A stretch of DNA of 64,000 nt. Source: DASUAS01 sp963720765. GTDB taxonomy: Bacteria; Actinomycetota; Acidimicrobiia; IMCC26256; DASPTH01. Positions within the stretch are counted from its first letter, which is position 1. Every line of letters begins with the position of its first letter. The notes under the pieces were generated by a model. It was not told the origin of the DNA. It made no database searches and saw only the letters and a list, made by a program, of their open reading frames with translations. Below, in pieces: positions 1-7,904 of this stretch. The stretch spans positions 1 through 64,000 of the forward strand of contig CAVRGS010000012.1 in the NCBI GenBank assembly GCA_963720765.1, in the 5' to 3' direction. Position numbers and translations under genes: made by a program.

Positions 1-838
1 CTGCGGCTGCTTGTCGAAGCGGGGATCGTCGAAGGTGTGCTCGATCCCGACCGCCCGGCTGAGCGCGTGCGCCTGGTGGGGGAGCATCTGCGTGAAGATC
101 ACCCACCGGCCGTCTTGCGTGGGGACGAAGAAGCTGTAGCGGCTGGCGCCCATCGCGGCCGACATCGCCGACGAACCTGCAGCCGATCCCGTGATTCGCT
201 GCGTGTGCTGCCACATCATGGCGCCGAAGTAGTCGAGCGGGTTGAAGCCCTGGACCATGGTCGCCTCGACCGTCTGGCCGCGCCCCGTGGTCTCGCGCGA
301 TGAGCGCGGCAAGGACTCCACTGAAGGCCATGTGTCCCGTGCCGACGCTGCCCAACGGCGCGTTGACGAAGATCGGACCGGAGCGGAAGCCGAACGGCCC
401 GAGGTTGTAGACGCCGGCCTTGGCGGCGACGATGCCCTCGTACGCGGGGAACATGGCGTACGCCCCGCTCGAGCCGAAGCCCTTCACCGAGCAGTAGACG
501 AGGCCCGGATTGGACGCCCGGACGGCTGCCGCGCCGAGACCCCAGCGGTCGGCCACCCCCGCGCCGAAGCCCTCGATGACGACGTCCGCCCGATTCGCCA
601 GGTCGCGGACTTGCACGCGGCCTTCGTCGGTCCGCAGGTCGGCGACGAGGCTCTCCTTGCCCCGGTTCCAGACCACGAACCCGGCCTCATGTCGGCTGCG
701 GAGCCGATCCCCTTCCGGCGGTTCCACCTTCAAGACGCGCGCGCCGTTGTCGGCGAGCAACATGCCCGCCAACGACGCGCCGATGCTCCCGGCACCCATC
801 TCGATCACCTGCAGGCCCTCGCAGATCGTGCGGGTCAT
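1..838 (-). CDS. CaiB/BaiF family III CoA-transferase, partial and frameshifted
   Basis: Family III CoA-transferases move CoA from an acyl-CoA to a free acid, here probably to activate an acid for the nearby beta-oxidation-type genes. From ATG 836-838 the protein opens with the family N-terminus (EMGAGSIGASLAGMLLAD, then KVEPPEGDRLR near residue 40) and carries TGRGQTVEATMVQ near residue 190. The frame changes by one base at about 295-300, but both halves are otherwise clean, so this is read as one gene. About 278 of a usual ~400 residues are visible; the 3' end lies outside the window. Where the family normally has its catalytic Asp (GDxxTG) this copy reads GSVGTG. Its start overlaps the upstream stop by ATGA. 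Confidence 0.85.
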   Translation of the reverse strand, partial: MTRTICEGLQVIEMGAGSIGASLAGMLLADNGARVLKVEPPEGDRLRSRHEAGFVVWNRGKESLVADLRTDEGRVQVRDLANRADVVIEGFGAGVADRWGLGAAAVRASNPGLVYCSVKGFGSSGAYAMFPAYEGIVAAKAGVYNLGPFGFRSGPIFVNAPLGSVGTGHMAFSGVLAALIARDHGARPDGRGDHGPGLQPARLLRRHDVAAHAANHGIGCRFVGDVGRDGRQPLQLLRPHARRPVGDLHADAPPPGARAQPGGRDRAHLRRSPLRQAAA

Positions 839-1686
839 CGCCCACCACCTTTCTGTCGGATCGCGCGAGCGCGCAGCAACGCGACCGCGATGACCTGTCC
901 GTCGGCGCCGTCGTCACGCAGTTCGGCCCGACACGCGACCGTGCCGTCGCGCGACGCGGTGGTCTCGGCGCGGGCGACGAACGGGCCGACGCGCCCGGCC
1001 TTCACGAATCGGGTGGTGAAGTGCTCGACGCGGAGCGCATCCGTTTCCGCCTGCGCAGCGGCGACCTCCAATGCGGCCGCTTCGAGGGCGACCAGGATCG
1101 GGCCGTGGTGCAGTGTGTCGACGCCGACCCGGGTCGACAGGCCGTCGATCACGAACCCACCGCCGGCGCTGGGGTGCGCGTCGTACGCGTCGCTCAGCGG
1201 CGGGAGGTCGGGGGTGTCGGGCACGCCGGGACCAGGATCGGTGTACACGAAGCCTTCGGGGGTGGGCGCGAGGATCGCCCAGTCGGCGGTGGCGAACGCA
1301 AGCACTCGGCGGGCGTCGGACTCGTCTTCGATCGTTGCTTCTGTGAAGACCTGGGTACGCGCTTCGCGCAGCACGGTGCCGACGACCCGCACCTCCTCGA
1401 GCCCAGCACCGTCGTCGAACACGTGCACGTCGATCCGGGTGAGCGCGAGATGGTGGAATCGGTCGATGTTGATCCCCGCGGTGTCGAGCGTGGCGATGGC
1501 CAGCGGCGCCCCGCGCAGCCCGGCCGGGGTGCGCAGATCGCGGCGGATCCGCATTCGTCCCTCGGCGTGGGTGCGGTCCCGAACGACCGAGGAGCATCCG
1601 ACGTAGCGGTAGCTCACGAGGTCGTCCATGGTCCCGGTCCACACGCCGTAGATCTTGTCCGCCGATCGGGATGGGTTGTTGGGCAT
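835..1686 (-). CDS. hotdog-fold acyl-CoA thioesterase-like protein
   Basis: A 283-residue protein that looks like two PaaI/acyl-CoA thioesterase-type hotdog halves in tandem: residues ~15-145 (start VWTGTMDDLVSYRYVG) and ~150-280, where HHGPILVALEAAALE and VEHFTTRFVKAGRVGPF resemble the helix and strand of the fold. The usual role is hydrolysis of, or binding to, CoA thioesters in the cytoplasm; the substrate cannot be read from sequence. The ATG is preceded by a G-rich Shine-Dalgarno stretch. The gene is translationally coupled to the CoA-transferase (ATGA overlap) and divergent from the amidohydrolase at 1759. A hotdog dehydratase is the main alternative. Confidence 0.65.
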   Translation of the reverse strand: MPNNPSRSADKIYGVWTGTMDDLVSYRYVGCSSVVRDRTHAEGRMRIRRDLRTPAGLRGAPLAIATLDTAGINIDRFHHLALTRIDVHVFDDGAGLEEVRVVGTVLREARTQVFTEATIEDESDARRVLAFATADWAILAPTPEGFVYTDPGPGVPDTPDLPPLSDAYDAHPSAGGGFVIDGLSTRVGVDTLHHGPILVALEAAALEVAAAQAETDALRVEHFTTRFVKAGRVGPFVARAETTASRDGTVACRAELRDDGADGQVIAVALLRARAIRQKGGGR

Positions 1687-1720
1687 CAGTTGGACCCCCC
1701 CTGGGCGCTCCCGAATCCCC

Positions 1721-1742
1721 GATATTATCTGAACAAGTTAAC
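1721..1742. promoter_or_regulatory. divergent promoter region with -10 box and AAC-N2-GTT half-palindrome
   Basis: The 72-bp gap between the hotdog gene and the amidohydrolase holds TATTAT at 1723-1728, a good -10 for the rightward gene, followed at once by GAACAAGTTAAC (1731-1742), which contains the inverted AAC-AA-GTT and the palindrome GTTAAC. A site directly downstream of a -10 box is a common operator position for TetR or GntR repressors of catabolic genes. The regulator is unknown; the GntR protein at 4973-5746 is a candidate by proximity only. A Shine-Dalgarno AGGAG lies at 1748-1752. Confidence 0.45.
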
Positions 1743-1758
1743 GGAATAGGAGCCGTCC

Positions 1759-2949
1759 ATGACCAACCCCGGACTCTTCGACTGCGACACCCACTGCTAC
1801 GAGCCGCGGGACGCGTTCACCCGCTACCTGCCGAGTGAGTTCGCCGACCGGGCCATCCTCCCGGCGCGCAACGGCAAGGGAGAAGAGGTCATCCTCGTCG
1901 GCAACCGGGTCGCGGTGTTCAACAGCGAATCGGGGCTCGGGTTCGACATGGCCTACCGGCCCGGTTCGCTCAAGGAGATGCTGCGCCAGATGGGCTCGGG
2001 AAATCCCGACGAGACCTACGAGCCCGAGCCGATCCGCCCGGAGTACCTCGAACGGGGCCCCCGCCTCGAGGTGATGGCCCGACAAGGCGTGGAGAAGACC
2101 GTGTTGTACCCCGCGGGCATGGCGCTGGCTGCGGAGCACTACTGCGACGACACCGAGGCGCTCTACGCGAACCTGCGGTCGTTCAACCGCTGGTACGACG
2201 AGGAGTGGGGCTTCGATCGCGACGGCACGATCTACGCGGTCGGCATGCTGTCACTGCGCGACCTCGACTCGGCGGTGGCGGAGACCGACGCCCTCATCGC
2301 CGCCGGCGCGCGCGTGGTGCTCATTCCCACCGGCCCCGCGTACGGCCGTTCGCCGGGCGACCCCTACTTCGATCCGGTGTGGTCGCGGCTCAACGAAGCG
2401 GGCATCACCCTCGCGCTGCACATCATGCCGTTCTGGTACTTCGACGCCATCTCGCCCGCGTGGGGTCACAGCTCCAACCCCGCTGCGTGGCACATGTCGG
2501 CGTGGCAGTGGAACAACATCTACGGCGAACGACCGGTCGAGGACACACTCTCGGCACTGATCTTCGACAACGTGTTCGGTCGCCATCCGAACATCCGCGT
2601 GGTCGTGTCCGAGCACGGCGCTGAATGGGTGCCGCACTTCCTTCGTCACATGGACAAGAGTCGCGGCATGGGACGCAACGGTCCGTGGAAGGGCGGAACG
2701 CTCTCGGAGCGGCCGAGCGAGATCTTCCGTCGCCACGTGCGCGTCGCGCCGTACCCAGAGGACGACATCCCCTGGATCGTCGAGAACCTGGGCTACGACG
2801 ACTGCATCGTCATGGGCTCCGACTACCCGCACGCCGAGGGGCTGGCCGAACCGGCCGACTTCACGAAGCTGCTCGATCCGCTCCCGGCCGATGTGCAGGC
2901 GCGGATCCTGCGCACCAACGCCGACGACGTGTTCGCGGCCACCGGCTGA
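1759..2949 (+). CDS. amidohydrolase-2 family metal-dependent hydrolase
   Basis: A 396-residue amidohydrolase of the PF04909 type, a TIM-barrel family that includes decarboxylases and ring-opening hydrolases. The first strand carries DCDTHCYEP (the family HxH region, here with T-H-C), the core has ALHIMPFW and SEHGAEWVPHFLRH, and the C-terminal metal-binding loop is GSDYPHAEG near residue 355. Length is normal. The start is set by AGGAG six bases upstream. It leads a run with an acyl-CoA dehydrogenase and a crotonase, so it probably acts on a CoA-linked or acidic intermediate. A second member of this subfamily lies at 41266. Confidence 0.85.
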   Translation: MTNPGLFDCDTHCYEPRDAFTRYLPSEFADRAILPARNGKGEEVILVGNRVAVFNSESGLGFDMAYRPGSLKEMLRQMGSGNPDETYEPEPIRPEYLERGPRLEVMARQGVEKTVLYPAGMALAAEHYCDDTEALYANLRSFNRWYDEEWGFDRDGTIYAVGMLSLRDLDSAVAETDALIAAGARVVLIPTGPAYGRSPGDPYFDPVWSRLNEAGITLALHIMPFWYFDAISPAWGHSSNPAAWHMSAWQWNNIYGERPVEDTLSALIFDNVFGRHPNIRVVVSEHGAEWVPHFLRHMDKSRGMGRNGPWKGGTLSERPSEIFRRHVRVAPYPEDDIPWIVENLGYDDCIVMGSDYPHAEGLAEPADFTKLLDPLPADVQARILRTNADDVFAATG

Positions 2950-2957
2950 CGCGCGAC

Positions 2958-4145
2958 GTGCCTGACGAGACCGACCGCGAGCGCGTCGTCGGAGCTCTCG
3001 ACGACCTGCTCACGCGGTTCACCGATCCGTGCACCGCGGACCGCGAGACGTTCCTGCGTGCCCGGTACGACGCCGGGCTCGGATGGGTGCACTTCGAGCC
3101 CGGGTTCGGTGGACTCGGTGTGGCGGCGTCATGGCAGCCGATGGTGGAGGACCGCGTCGGACTCCTCGGCGCACCCGCACCCGGCTCCGGCGACTTCGTG
3201 GGCATGCACCAGGCGGCGGCCTCGATCAATGCGGTCGGCAGCCACCAGCAGAAGGCCCGTTTCCTGCCTCCGATCTTCACCGGTGAGGAATCCTGGTGCC
3301 AGCTGTTCAGCGAGCCGGGGGCCGGCTCCGACCTCGCCGGCCTCTCCACGATGGCGGTGCGCGACGGCGACGAGTGGGTGGTGCACGGCCAGAAGGTGTG
3401 GACCAGTGGCGCCCGCGCCGCGCGCTGGGCCATCCTCGTGGCGCGCACCGATCCCGACGTCCCCAAGCACCGCGGCCTCACCTTCTTCGTGTGCGACATG
3501 CAGCTCCCCGGGATCGAGATCCGCCCCTTGCGCCAGGCCGACGGCGCCGCGCACTTCAACGAGGTGTTCCTCGACGGCGTGCGCCTGCCCGACGATCTGC
3601 GCCTGGGCGACCCCGGTCAGGGGTGGGCGGTCTCGCTGGTGGGGTTGCACTCCGAACGTGAGGGAGTCGGCGAGGTCATGCCGACGGCGATCGGCGACGT
3701 GCTGGCGGAATGGTCGGGCCGCCGCGCGCCAGCGGCGATCGATGACGTCCACCGGCAACGCGTCGCCGGTGCGTGGATCGAGGCGCGGCTCCTGGAGCTC
3801 TCGAGTTCACGCAGCCGCGCCGCGCAGGGCCGGGTCGGCGCGACGCCGCTCGGGTCCCTGCAGAAGGTCGCGCGCGCGGCGGCGAACCAACGCACCAGTT
3901 CGCTGCTCGTCGACCTGATGGGGCCAACCGGTCAGGTCGGGTTCGACTACGACGCCGCGCCCCGCGACGACGGTGCCGTGGCCGACCGGTCGCCGTCGAT
4001 GCAGGTCATACGCTCGCGCGCCAACTCGATCGAGGGCGGCACCGACGAGATCCAGCGCAACATCATCGGGGAGCAGCTTCTGGGGCTGCCCGGTGACGTG
4101 CGGGTCGACAAGGCAGTGCCGTGGAAGGAGGTGCCGCGTTCATGA
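2958..4145 (+). CDS. acyl-CoA dehydrogenase
   Basis: FAD-dependent acyl-CoA dehydrogenase, about 395 residues, which introduces a 2,3 double bond into an acyl-CoA and passes electrons to ETF. Visible motifs are CQLFSEPGAGSDLAGL (FAD/substrate signature, ~residue 115), VHGQKVWTSGA, DPDVPKHRGLTFF and the C-terminal EGGTDEIQRNIIGEQLLGLP. The frame is open upstream to 2625, but homology begins at GTG 2958 (MPDETDRER), eight bases after the amidohydrolase stop, so that start is preferred. The stop overlaps the crotonase start (ATGA). This branch (DPDVPKH, GGTDEIQKN) is common in steroid and terpenoid degradation clusters. Confidence 0.88.
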   Translation: MPDETDRERVVGALDDLLTRFTDPCTADRETFLRARYDAGLGWVHFEPGFGGLGVAASWQPMVEDRVGLLGAPAPGSGDFVGMHQAAASINAVGSHQQKARFLPPIFTGEESWCQLFSEPGAGSDLAGLSTMAVRDGDEWVVHGQKVWTSGARAARWAILVARTDPDVPKHRGLTFFVCDMQLPGIEIRPLRQADGAAHFNEVFLDGVRLPDDLRLGDPGQGWAVSLVGLHSEREGVGEVMPTAIGDVLAEWSGRRAPAAIDDVHRQRVAGAWIEARLLELSSSRSRAAQGRVGATPLGSLQKVARAAANQRTSSLLVDLMGPTGQVGFDYDAAPRDDGAVADRSPSMQVIRSRANSIEGGTDEIQRNIIGEQLLGLPGDVRVDKAVPWKEVPRS

Positions 4146-4951
4146 CCGACGATCTGGTGCGCTACGAGGTCGCGGACGGCGTCGCGACGGTCACGCTGCA
4201 CAACCCCGATCGGAAGAACGCGTGGAGCGTCGCGATGGAGCACCAGTACTTCGCGTGCCTCGACGACGCGGCTGCCGATGCCAAGGTGTGCGCGATCGTC
4301 GTCACCGGCGCCGGGAGCGCGTTCTGCCCGGGTATGGACATGGCCGCGCTCGAGCAGACTGCCGCCGCCGGCGAGCTCGTACGCGCCGGGCGCCGCCCGA
4401 TGCACTACGCGTTGAGCATCCCGAAGCCGATGATTGCTGCGATCAACGGCGCGTGCGCGGGCATCGGTCTGATCCAGGCGCTCTACTGCGACCTGCGATT
4501 CGCCGCTCGCGGCGCGCGCATGTCGACCTCGTTCACCCGGCGCGGCCTGGGCGCCGAGTACGGCACGTCGTGGATGCTGCCGCGACTCATCGGCGTCGAG
4601 CGCGCCCTCGACCTCCTCCTCTCGGGTCGGACGTTCGACGCCGAGGAAGCGCACGCCATGGGGCTGGTCGGGCGCCTCTGCAATCCGGCCGACGTGCTCC
4701 ATGACGCACAGGCGTACGCGGCTGACCTCGCGCGGTGGTCGTCGCCGCGCGCGATGGCAGCGGTCCGCCACCAGGTGTACGCGGATCTCGACGACGACTT
4801 CGAGACCTCGTGGAATCGCACGCTCGGGATCATGCAGCGCATGAACGCGCACGCCGATTTTTCCGAGGGTGTCGCCAGCTTCACCGAACGGCGAGAGCCG
4901 GTGTTCGATCCTCTGCCTGCCGGGTTCGGCGAGTCGCTTCGCGACGCGTAG
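4142..4951 (+). CDS. crotonase-family protein, catalytic Glu pair not conserved
   Basis: A 269-residue enoyl-CoA hydratase/isomerase superfamily protein. CoA-binding and oxyanion elements are present: VTGAGSAFCPGMDM near residue 65 and NGACAGIGLIQALYCD near residue 105. The first catalytic Glu of true hydratases (GGGxE) falls at GIGLI, and the second (PE) is replaced by TRRGLGAEYGTSW, leaving a Glu in the AEYG position. That pattern fits the isomerase or other crotonase branch better than a hydratase. It overlaps the acyl-CoA dehydrogenase stop by four bases and is surely co-translated. Start MTDDLVRY is chosen over an in-frame GTG seven codons upstream. Confidence 0.85.
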   Translation: MTDDLVRYEVADGVATVTLHNPDRKNAWSVAMEHQYFACLDDAAADAKVCAIVVTGAGSAFCPGMDMAALEQTAAAGELVRAGRRPMHYALSIPKPMIAAINGACAGIGLIQALYCDLRFAARGARMSTSFTRRGLGAEYGTSWMLPRLIGVERALDLLLSGRTFDAEEAHAMGLVGRLCNPADVLHDAQAYAADLARWSSPRAMAAVRHQVYADLDDDFETSWNRTLGIMQRMNAHADFSEGVASFTERREPVFDPLPAGFGESLRDA

Positions 4952-4972
4952 CCGCGCCGTCAGTTCAGGCCG

Positions 4973-5746
4973 TCAATTCAGGAGGTCGAGCACGGTCTTC
5001 GCGTCGGCCCCGCGGAGCACGACGTCGGACGCCTCGACCAGGTGACGCTCCCACAGCTCGCTCGCTTCGTCGTGTCGCTGCTCCACCACGAGGTCGAGAA
5101 AGCGCCGGTGGGCGCGAGTGCCGACCCTCGCAGCCTTCGTGGCGTGCGGTTCGTCGAAGTGCTGGGCAACGTACACGCGCCCGTGCAACTCGATGATCCC
5201 CTGGATCATCTCCTCGAAGATGGTCAGGGTCTGGTTGCCGGCCGCCTCGACGAGCAGGCGATGGAACTGCTCCTGGAGGACGACGACGCGCGTCGGGTCG
5301 CCCTCGGCGGCCTCACACTCGTCGAGATTCGCCAACAGCGGCTTCAGCGCCGCGTCGGACCGCCGGTGCTCCAGCGCTCCCAGCGCGGCGAGCTCGATCG
5401 CCTTCCGCGCCGCGTAGACGTCGGCCAGGGTGGCTCCCCGGAACTGCAGCACCAGCCCGGCGTAGCGGGCGGCGACGTCACCGTCGGGAGTGTGGACGCG
5501 CGCCCCGCCCCGGGCCCCGCGCCGAACGCTGATCAACGCCTCAGATTCGAGGACCCGGTACGCCTCCCGCAGGGTCGGTCGTGACACACCGAAATGCTCC
5601 ATGAGGGCGCTCTCGGGAGGGAGCGCATCACCCTCCTTGAGCTCCCCGCGCACGATCTGACGGCGGAGGTGGGAAGCCACGAGCTCCGCGGTCTTCGGCA
5701 CGCGCACTGGCGCGGAGACGTCGGCCAATCGTGCTCTCTCGCTCAT
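4973..5746 (-). CDS. GntR-family regulator, FCD (FadR) subfamily
   Basis: A 257-residue transcription factor. Residues ~15-80 form the winged helix (VASHLRRQIVRGELKEGDALP, then FGVSRPTLREAYRVLESEAL), and residues ~100-235 form the all-helical FCD ligand domain with the expected metal-site positions (AARKAIELAAL, FHRLLVEAAGN, HRRFLDLVVEQ). FCD regulators usually repress nearby catabolic genes until an acid or CoA ester binds. It lies between the crotonase and the SDR/P450 divergon, whose intergenic palindrome (6612-6631) is a plausible target. ATG 5744-5746 is the only sensible start. Confidence 0.9.
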   Translation of the reverse strand: MSERARLADVSAPVRVPKTAELVASHLRRQIVRGELKEGDALPPESALMEHFGVSRPTLREAYRVLESEALISVRRGARGGARVHTPDGDVAARYAGLVLQFRGATLADVYAARKAIELAALGALEHRRSDAALKPLLANLDECEAAEGDPTRVVVLQEQFHRLLVEAAGNQTLTIFEEMIQGIIELHGRVYVAQHFDEPHATKAARVGTRAHRRFLDLVVEQRHDEASELWERHLVEASDVVLRGADAKTVLDLLN

Positions 5747-5820
5747 TCAATGGGTCCTTCGAACGGTTTCGGCGATGGTAGGCGCGTGCCTGGCGCGCCG
5801 ATCGCATAGGGCCATGGCGT

Positions 5821-6594
5821 TCACACCGTCGTCGCGCCCATGTCGACCGGCAATTGGATGCCGGTGACACAACGGGCCGCGTCGGACGCGAGCCACACGA
5901 CCGCGTTGGCGATGTCGCTCGGCTCGGCGGGCATCGGCGACGGGAGGATCGAGCCGAACGACCCGGCGTAGGTCGGGTTGGCCTCGAGCATCTCGAAGAC
6001 CTCGGGGTCCTCCGCGAGACGCGTGTTGATGCCCCACGGGTGCACCGAGTTGACCCGGATGTGGTGCGGGCCGAGCTCGATGGCGGCCGACCGAACCAGC
6101 CCCACGACACCGTGCTTCGCCGCGGAGTAGTGGGCCTGACCGGGGAGTGCCTTCAGACCCGCGACCGAGCTGATCGCGATCAGCGAGCCGCCGCGACCCT
6201 GTTCGAGCAGCGTGGGCGTGGCCGCCTTGAACGTGCGCCACACTCCGGTGAGGTTGACGTCGATCATGGTCTGCCACTGGTCCTCGGGCATCTCCCAGAA
6301 CTTCGACCACGTCGAGATGCCCGCGTTCGCGACGATGATGTCGAGCCGCCCGAGCTCGTCGACGCCGGCGCGGACGACCTCGTCGAGCGATGCCTGGTCG
6401 CGCACGTCGGACGGGCGGGCGACAACGCGCCGGCCGAGGTCCTTCACCGTGGCTGCGGTCTCGTCGAGGTCGGACAGATCGGTCGCGATGACGTCGGCGC
6501 CGGCGGTCGCGAGCCCGTGGCAGATCCCCTGCCCCAGCCCCCGGGCCGCGCCCGTCACCAGCGCCACCCGACCTTCGAGATCGATTCCTTGCAT
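5821..6594 (-). CDS. SDR oxidoreductase resembling the mycofactocin-coupled type
   Basis: A 257-residue short-chain dehydrogenase. The nucleotide motif TGAARGLGQG is at residues ~15-24, NAG at ~90, the catalytic Ser in ISSVAGLKALPG, and Tyr/Lys in HYSAAKHGVVGLVRSAA. The stretches IDVNLTGVW, AAKHGVVGL and IRVNSVHPWGINT are typical of the mycofactocin-associated SDRs that hold NAD tightly and oxidise secondary alcohols. ATG 6592-6594 follows GGGGGAC; a TTG further upstream lies inside the palindrome and was rejected. It is divergent from the P450 at 6674, so it may oxidise the P450 product. Confidence 0.85.
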   Translation of the reverse strand: MQGIDLEGRVALVTGAARGLGQGICHGLATAGADVIATDLSDLDETAATVKDLGRRVVARPSDVRDQASLDEVVRAGVDELGRLDIIVANAGISTWSKFWEMPEDQWQTMIDVNLTGVWRTFKAATPTLLEQGRGGSLIAISSVAGLKALPGQAHYSAAKHGVVGLVRSAAIELGPHHIRVNSVHPWGINTRLAEDPEVFEMLEANPTYAGSFGSILPSPMPAEPSDIANAVVWLASDAARCVTGIQLPVDMGATTV

Positions 6595-6611
6595 CTTGTC
6601 CCCCCGGTCGC

Positions 6612-6631
6612 ACAATCAGTATGATGATTGT
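6612..6631. promoter_or_regulatory. perfect inverted repeat between SDR and P450 genes
   Basis: ACAATCA (6612-6618) and TGATTGT (6625-6631) form a perfect 7-bp inverted repeat with a 6-bp spacer. Read leftwards, the right arm contributes TACAAT (complement of 6627-6632), a good -10 for the SDR. CATTAT at 6636-6641 can serve as -10 for the P450. One bound repressor would shut both genes. The nearby FCD-type GntR protein is the obvious candidate; this link is inference. Confidence 0.6.
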
Positions 6632-6673
6632 ACGGCATTATCGGATGTCGTGCACCGCAACGAGGGGGACAGG

Positions 6674-7897
6674 ATGCGCGACGACGTGGTCGAGACGACC
6701 TTCGAGGCGATGCGCCCGGAGCTGCGTGCGCTCATCGCGTACGACCCGAACGGTGCGCTGGACGTCGAAGTGCCCCAGGATGCGCTCGACGAGGTGCGCC
6801 GGACCATGCCCGTCGTGCGGTGGGAGATGGGGGTCGGGTTCTTCGGGATGGACGACATCGTCGCCGCCGGGCGCAATCCCGACATCGGCTCCGTCGTGAT
6901 GGGCATGGGGACCGACGATCCGCTGATCCCGCTGCACCTCGACGGGGACCTGCACCGCCACTACCGGAAACTGCTCGATCCGCTGTTCACGCCGAAGAAG
7001 ATGGCGGCGCTCGAGCCCGACATCCGCAAGCTCGCCGACGAGCTCGTCGATGGTTTCATCGGCGACGGGCAGGTCGAGTTGCACGACGCGTTCTGCGTCC
7101 CGCTGCCGTCGACGATCTTCTTGCGGATCTTCGGGCTGCCGGCGGAGGACGCGCCGTTCCTGATCTCGATGAAAGATCGCATCCTCAAGAACGAAGCGAC
7201 CACCCGCGACGAGGCCGAGGTGATCGGTCGGGCCGCCGGACGCGAGCTCCGCGCGCACCTGCGCACCCGGCTCGATGAACGGCGCGCCGACGGTGCGCGC
7301 CACGACGACCTGCTCGACCAGTTCATGCACTTCGAGCTCGACGGGCATGGCCTCGACGACGACGAGGTCGTGAACATCATGCACATGTTCACCATCGCCG
7401 GCCTCGACACGGTCACGTCGTCGTTGTCGTGCATCGTGGCCTGGTTCGCGACCCACCCGGAGTTCCGGGCGCGCGTCGTCGCCGAACCCGAGCGTCTCCC
7501 GGTCGCGATCGAGGAGATCATGCGCTACGAGAGCCCGGTGCCGTCATCAGGTGCGCGCGTCGCGCTGCGCGACACCGAGGTCAACGGCGTGCCGATCAAG
7601 CAGGGGGAGATGGTCTACCTGTGTTGGGCGAGCGCCAACCTCGATCCGGCCTCGTTCGAGCATCCGCTCGAGGCCGATCTCGATCGCACGGAGAACCGCC
7701 ACATCGCGTTCGCGGCCGGCATCCACCGATGCCTCGGCTCGCATCTCGCACGCGCCGAGCTGCGCGCCTCGATCGACCAGCTGCACCGGCGCATCCCCGA
7801 CTACTGGGTGACCGACGGCGACGAGATCCGGTACGAGTTCGCGGGGGTGCGCCAGGCACGGCACCTGCCGCTCAGCTTCGACGCGCCCGGGGGCTGA
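6674..7897 (+). CDS. cytochrome P450
   Basis: A soluble bacterial P450 of 407 residues. It has the I-helix oxygen-binding motif AGLDTVTS, the K-helix EEIMRYESP, and the heme loop FAAGIHRCLGSHLARAEL with the thiolate Cys at residue 353. The sequence LHLDGDLHRHYRKLLDPLF replaces the usual substrate-recognition HxxxR. It needs a ferredoxin/reductase pair that is not in the window. The start follows AGGGGGACAGG. It is probably co-transcribed with the acyl-CoA dehydrogenase seven bases downstream and divergent from an SDR that could oxidise its alcohol product. Confidence 0.92.
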   Translation: MRDDVVETTFEAMRPELRALIAYDPNGALDVEVPQDALDEVRRTMPVVRWEMGVGFFGMDDIVAAGRNPDIGSVVMGMGTDDPLIPLHLDGDLHRHYRKLLDPLFTPKKMAALEPDIRKLADELVDGFIGDGQVELHDAFCVPLPSTIFLRIFGLPAEDAPFLISMKDRILKNEATTRDEAEVIGRAAGRELRAHLRTRLDERRADGARHDDLLDQFMHFELDGHGLDDDEVVNIMHMFTIAGLDTVTSSLSCIVAWFATHPEFRARVVAEPERLPVAIEEIMRYESPVPSSGARVALRDTEVNGVPIKQGEMVYLCWASANLDPASFEHPLEADLDRTENRHIAFAAGIHRCLGSHLARAELRASIDQLHRRIPDYWVTDGDEIRYEFAGVRQARHLPLSFDAPGG

Positions 7898-7904
7898 GCC
7901 GCCG

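Noticed and set aside
6595..6615. TTG start for the SDR inside the palindrome
   Set aside because: It adds seven non-homologous residues and lacks a ribosome site; ATG 6594 has GGGGGAC.
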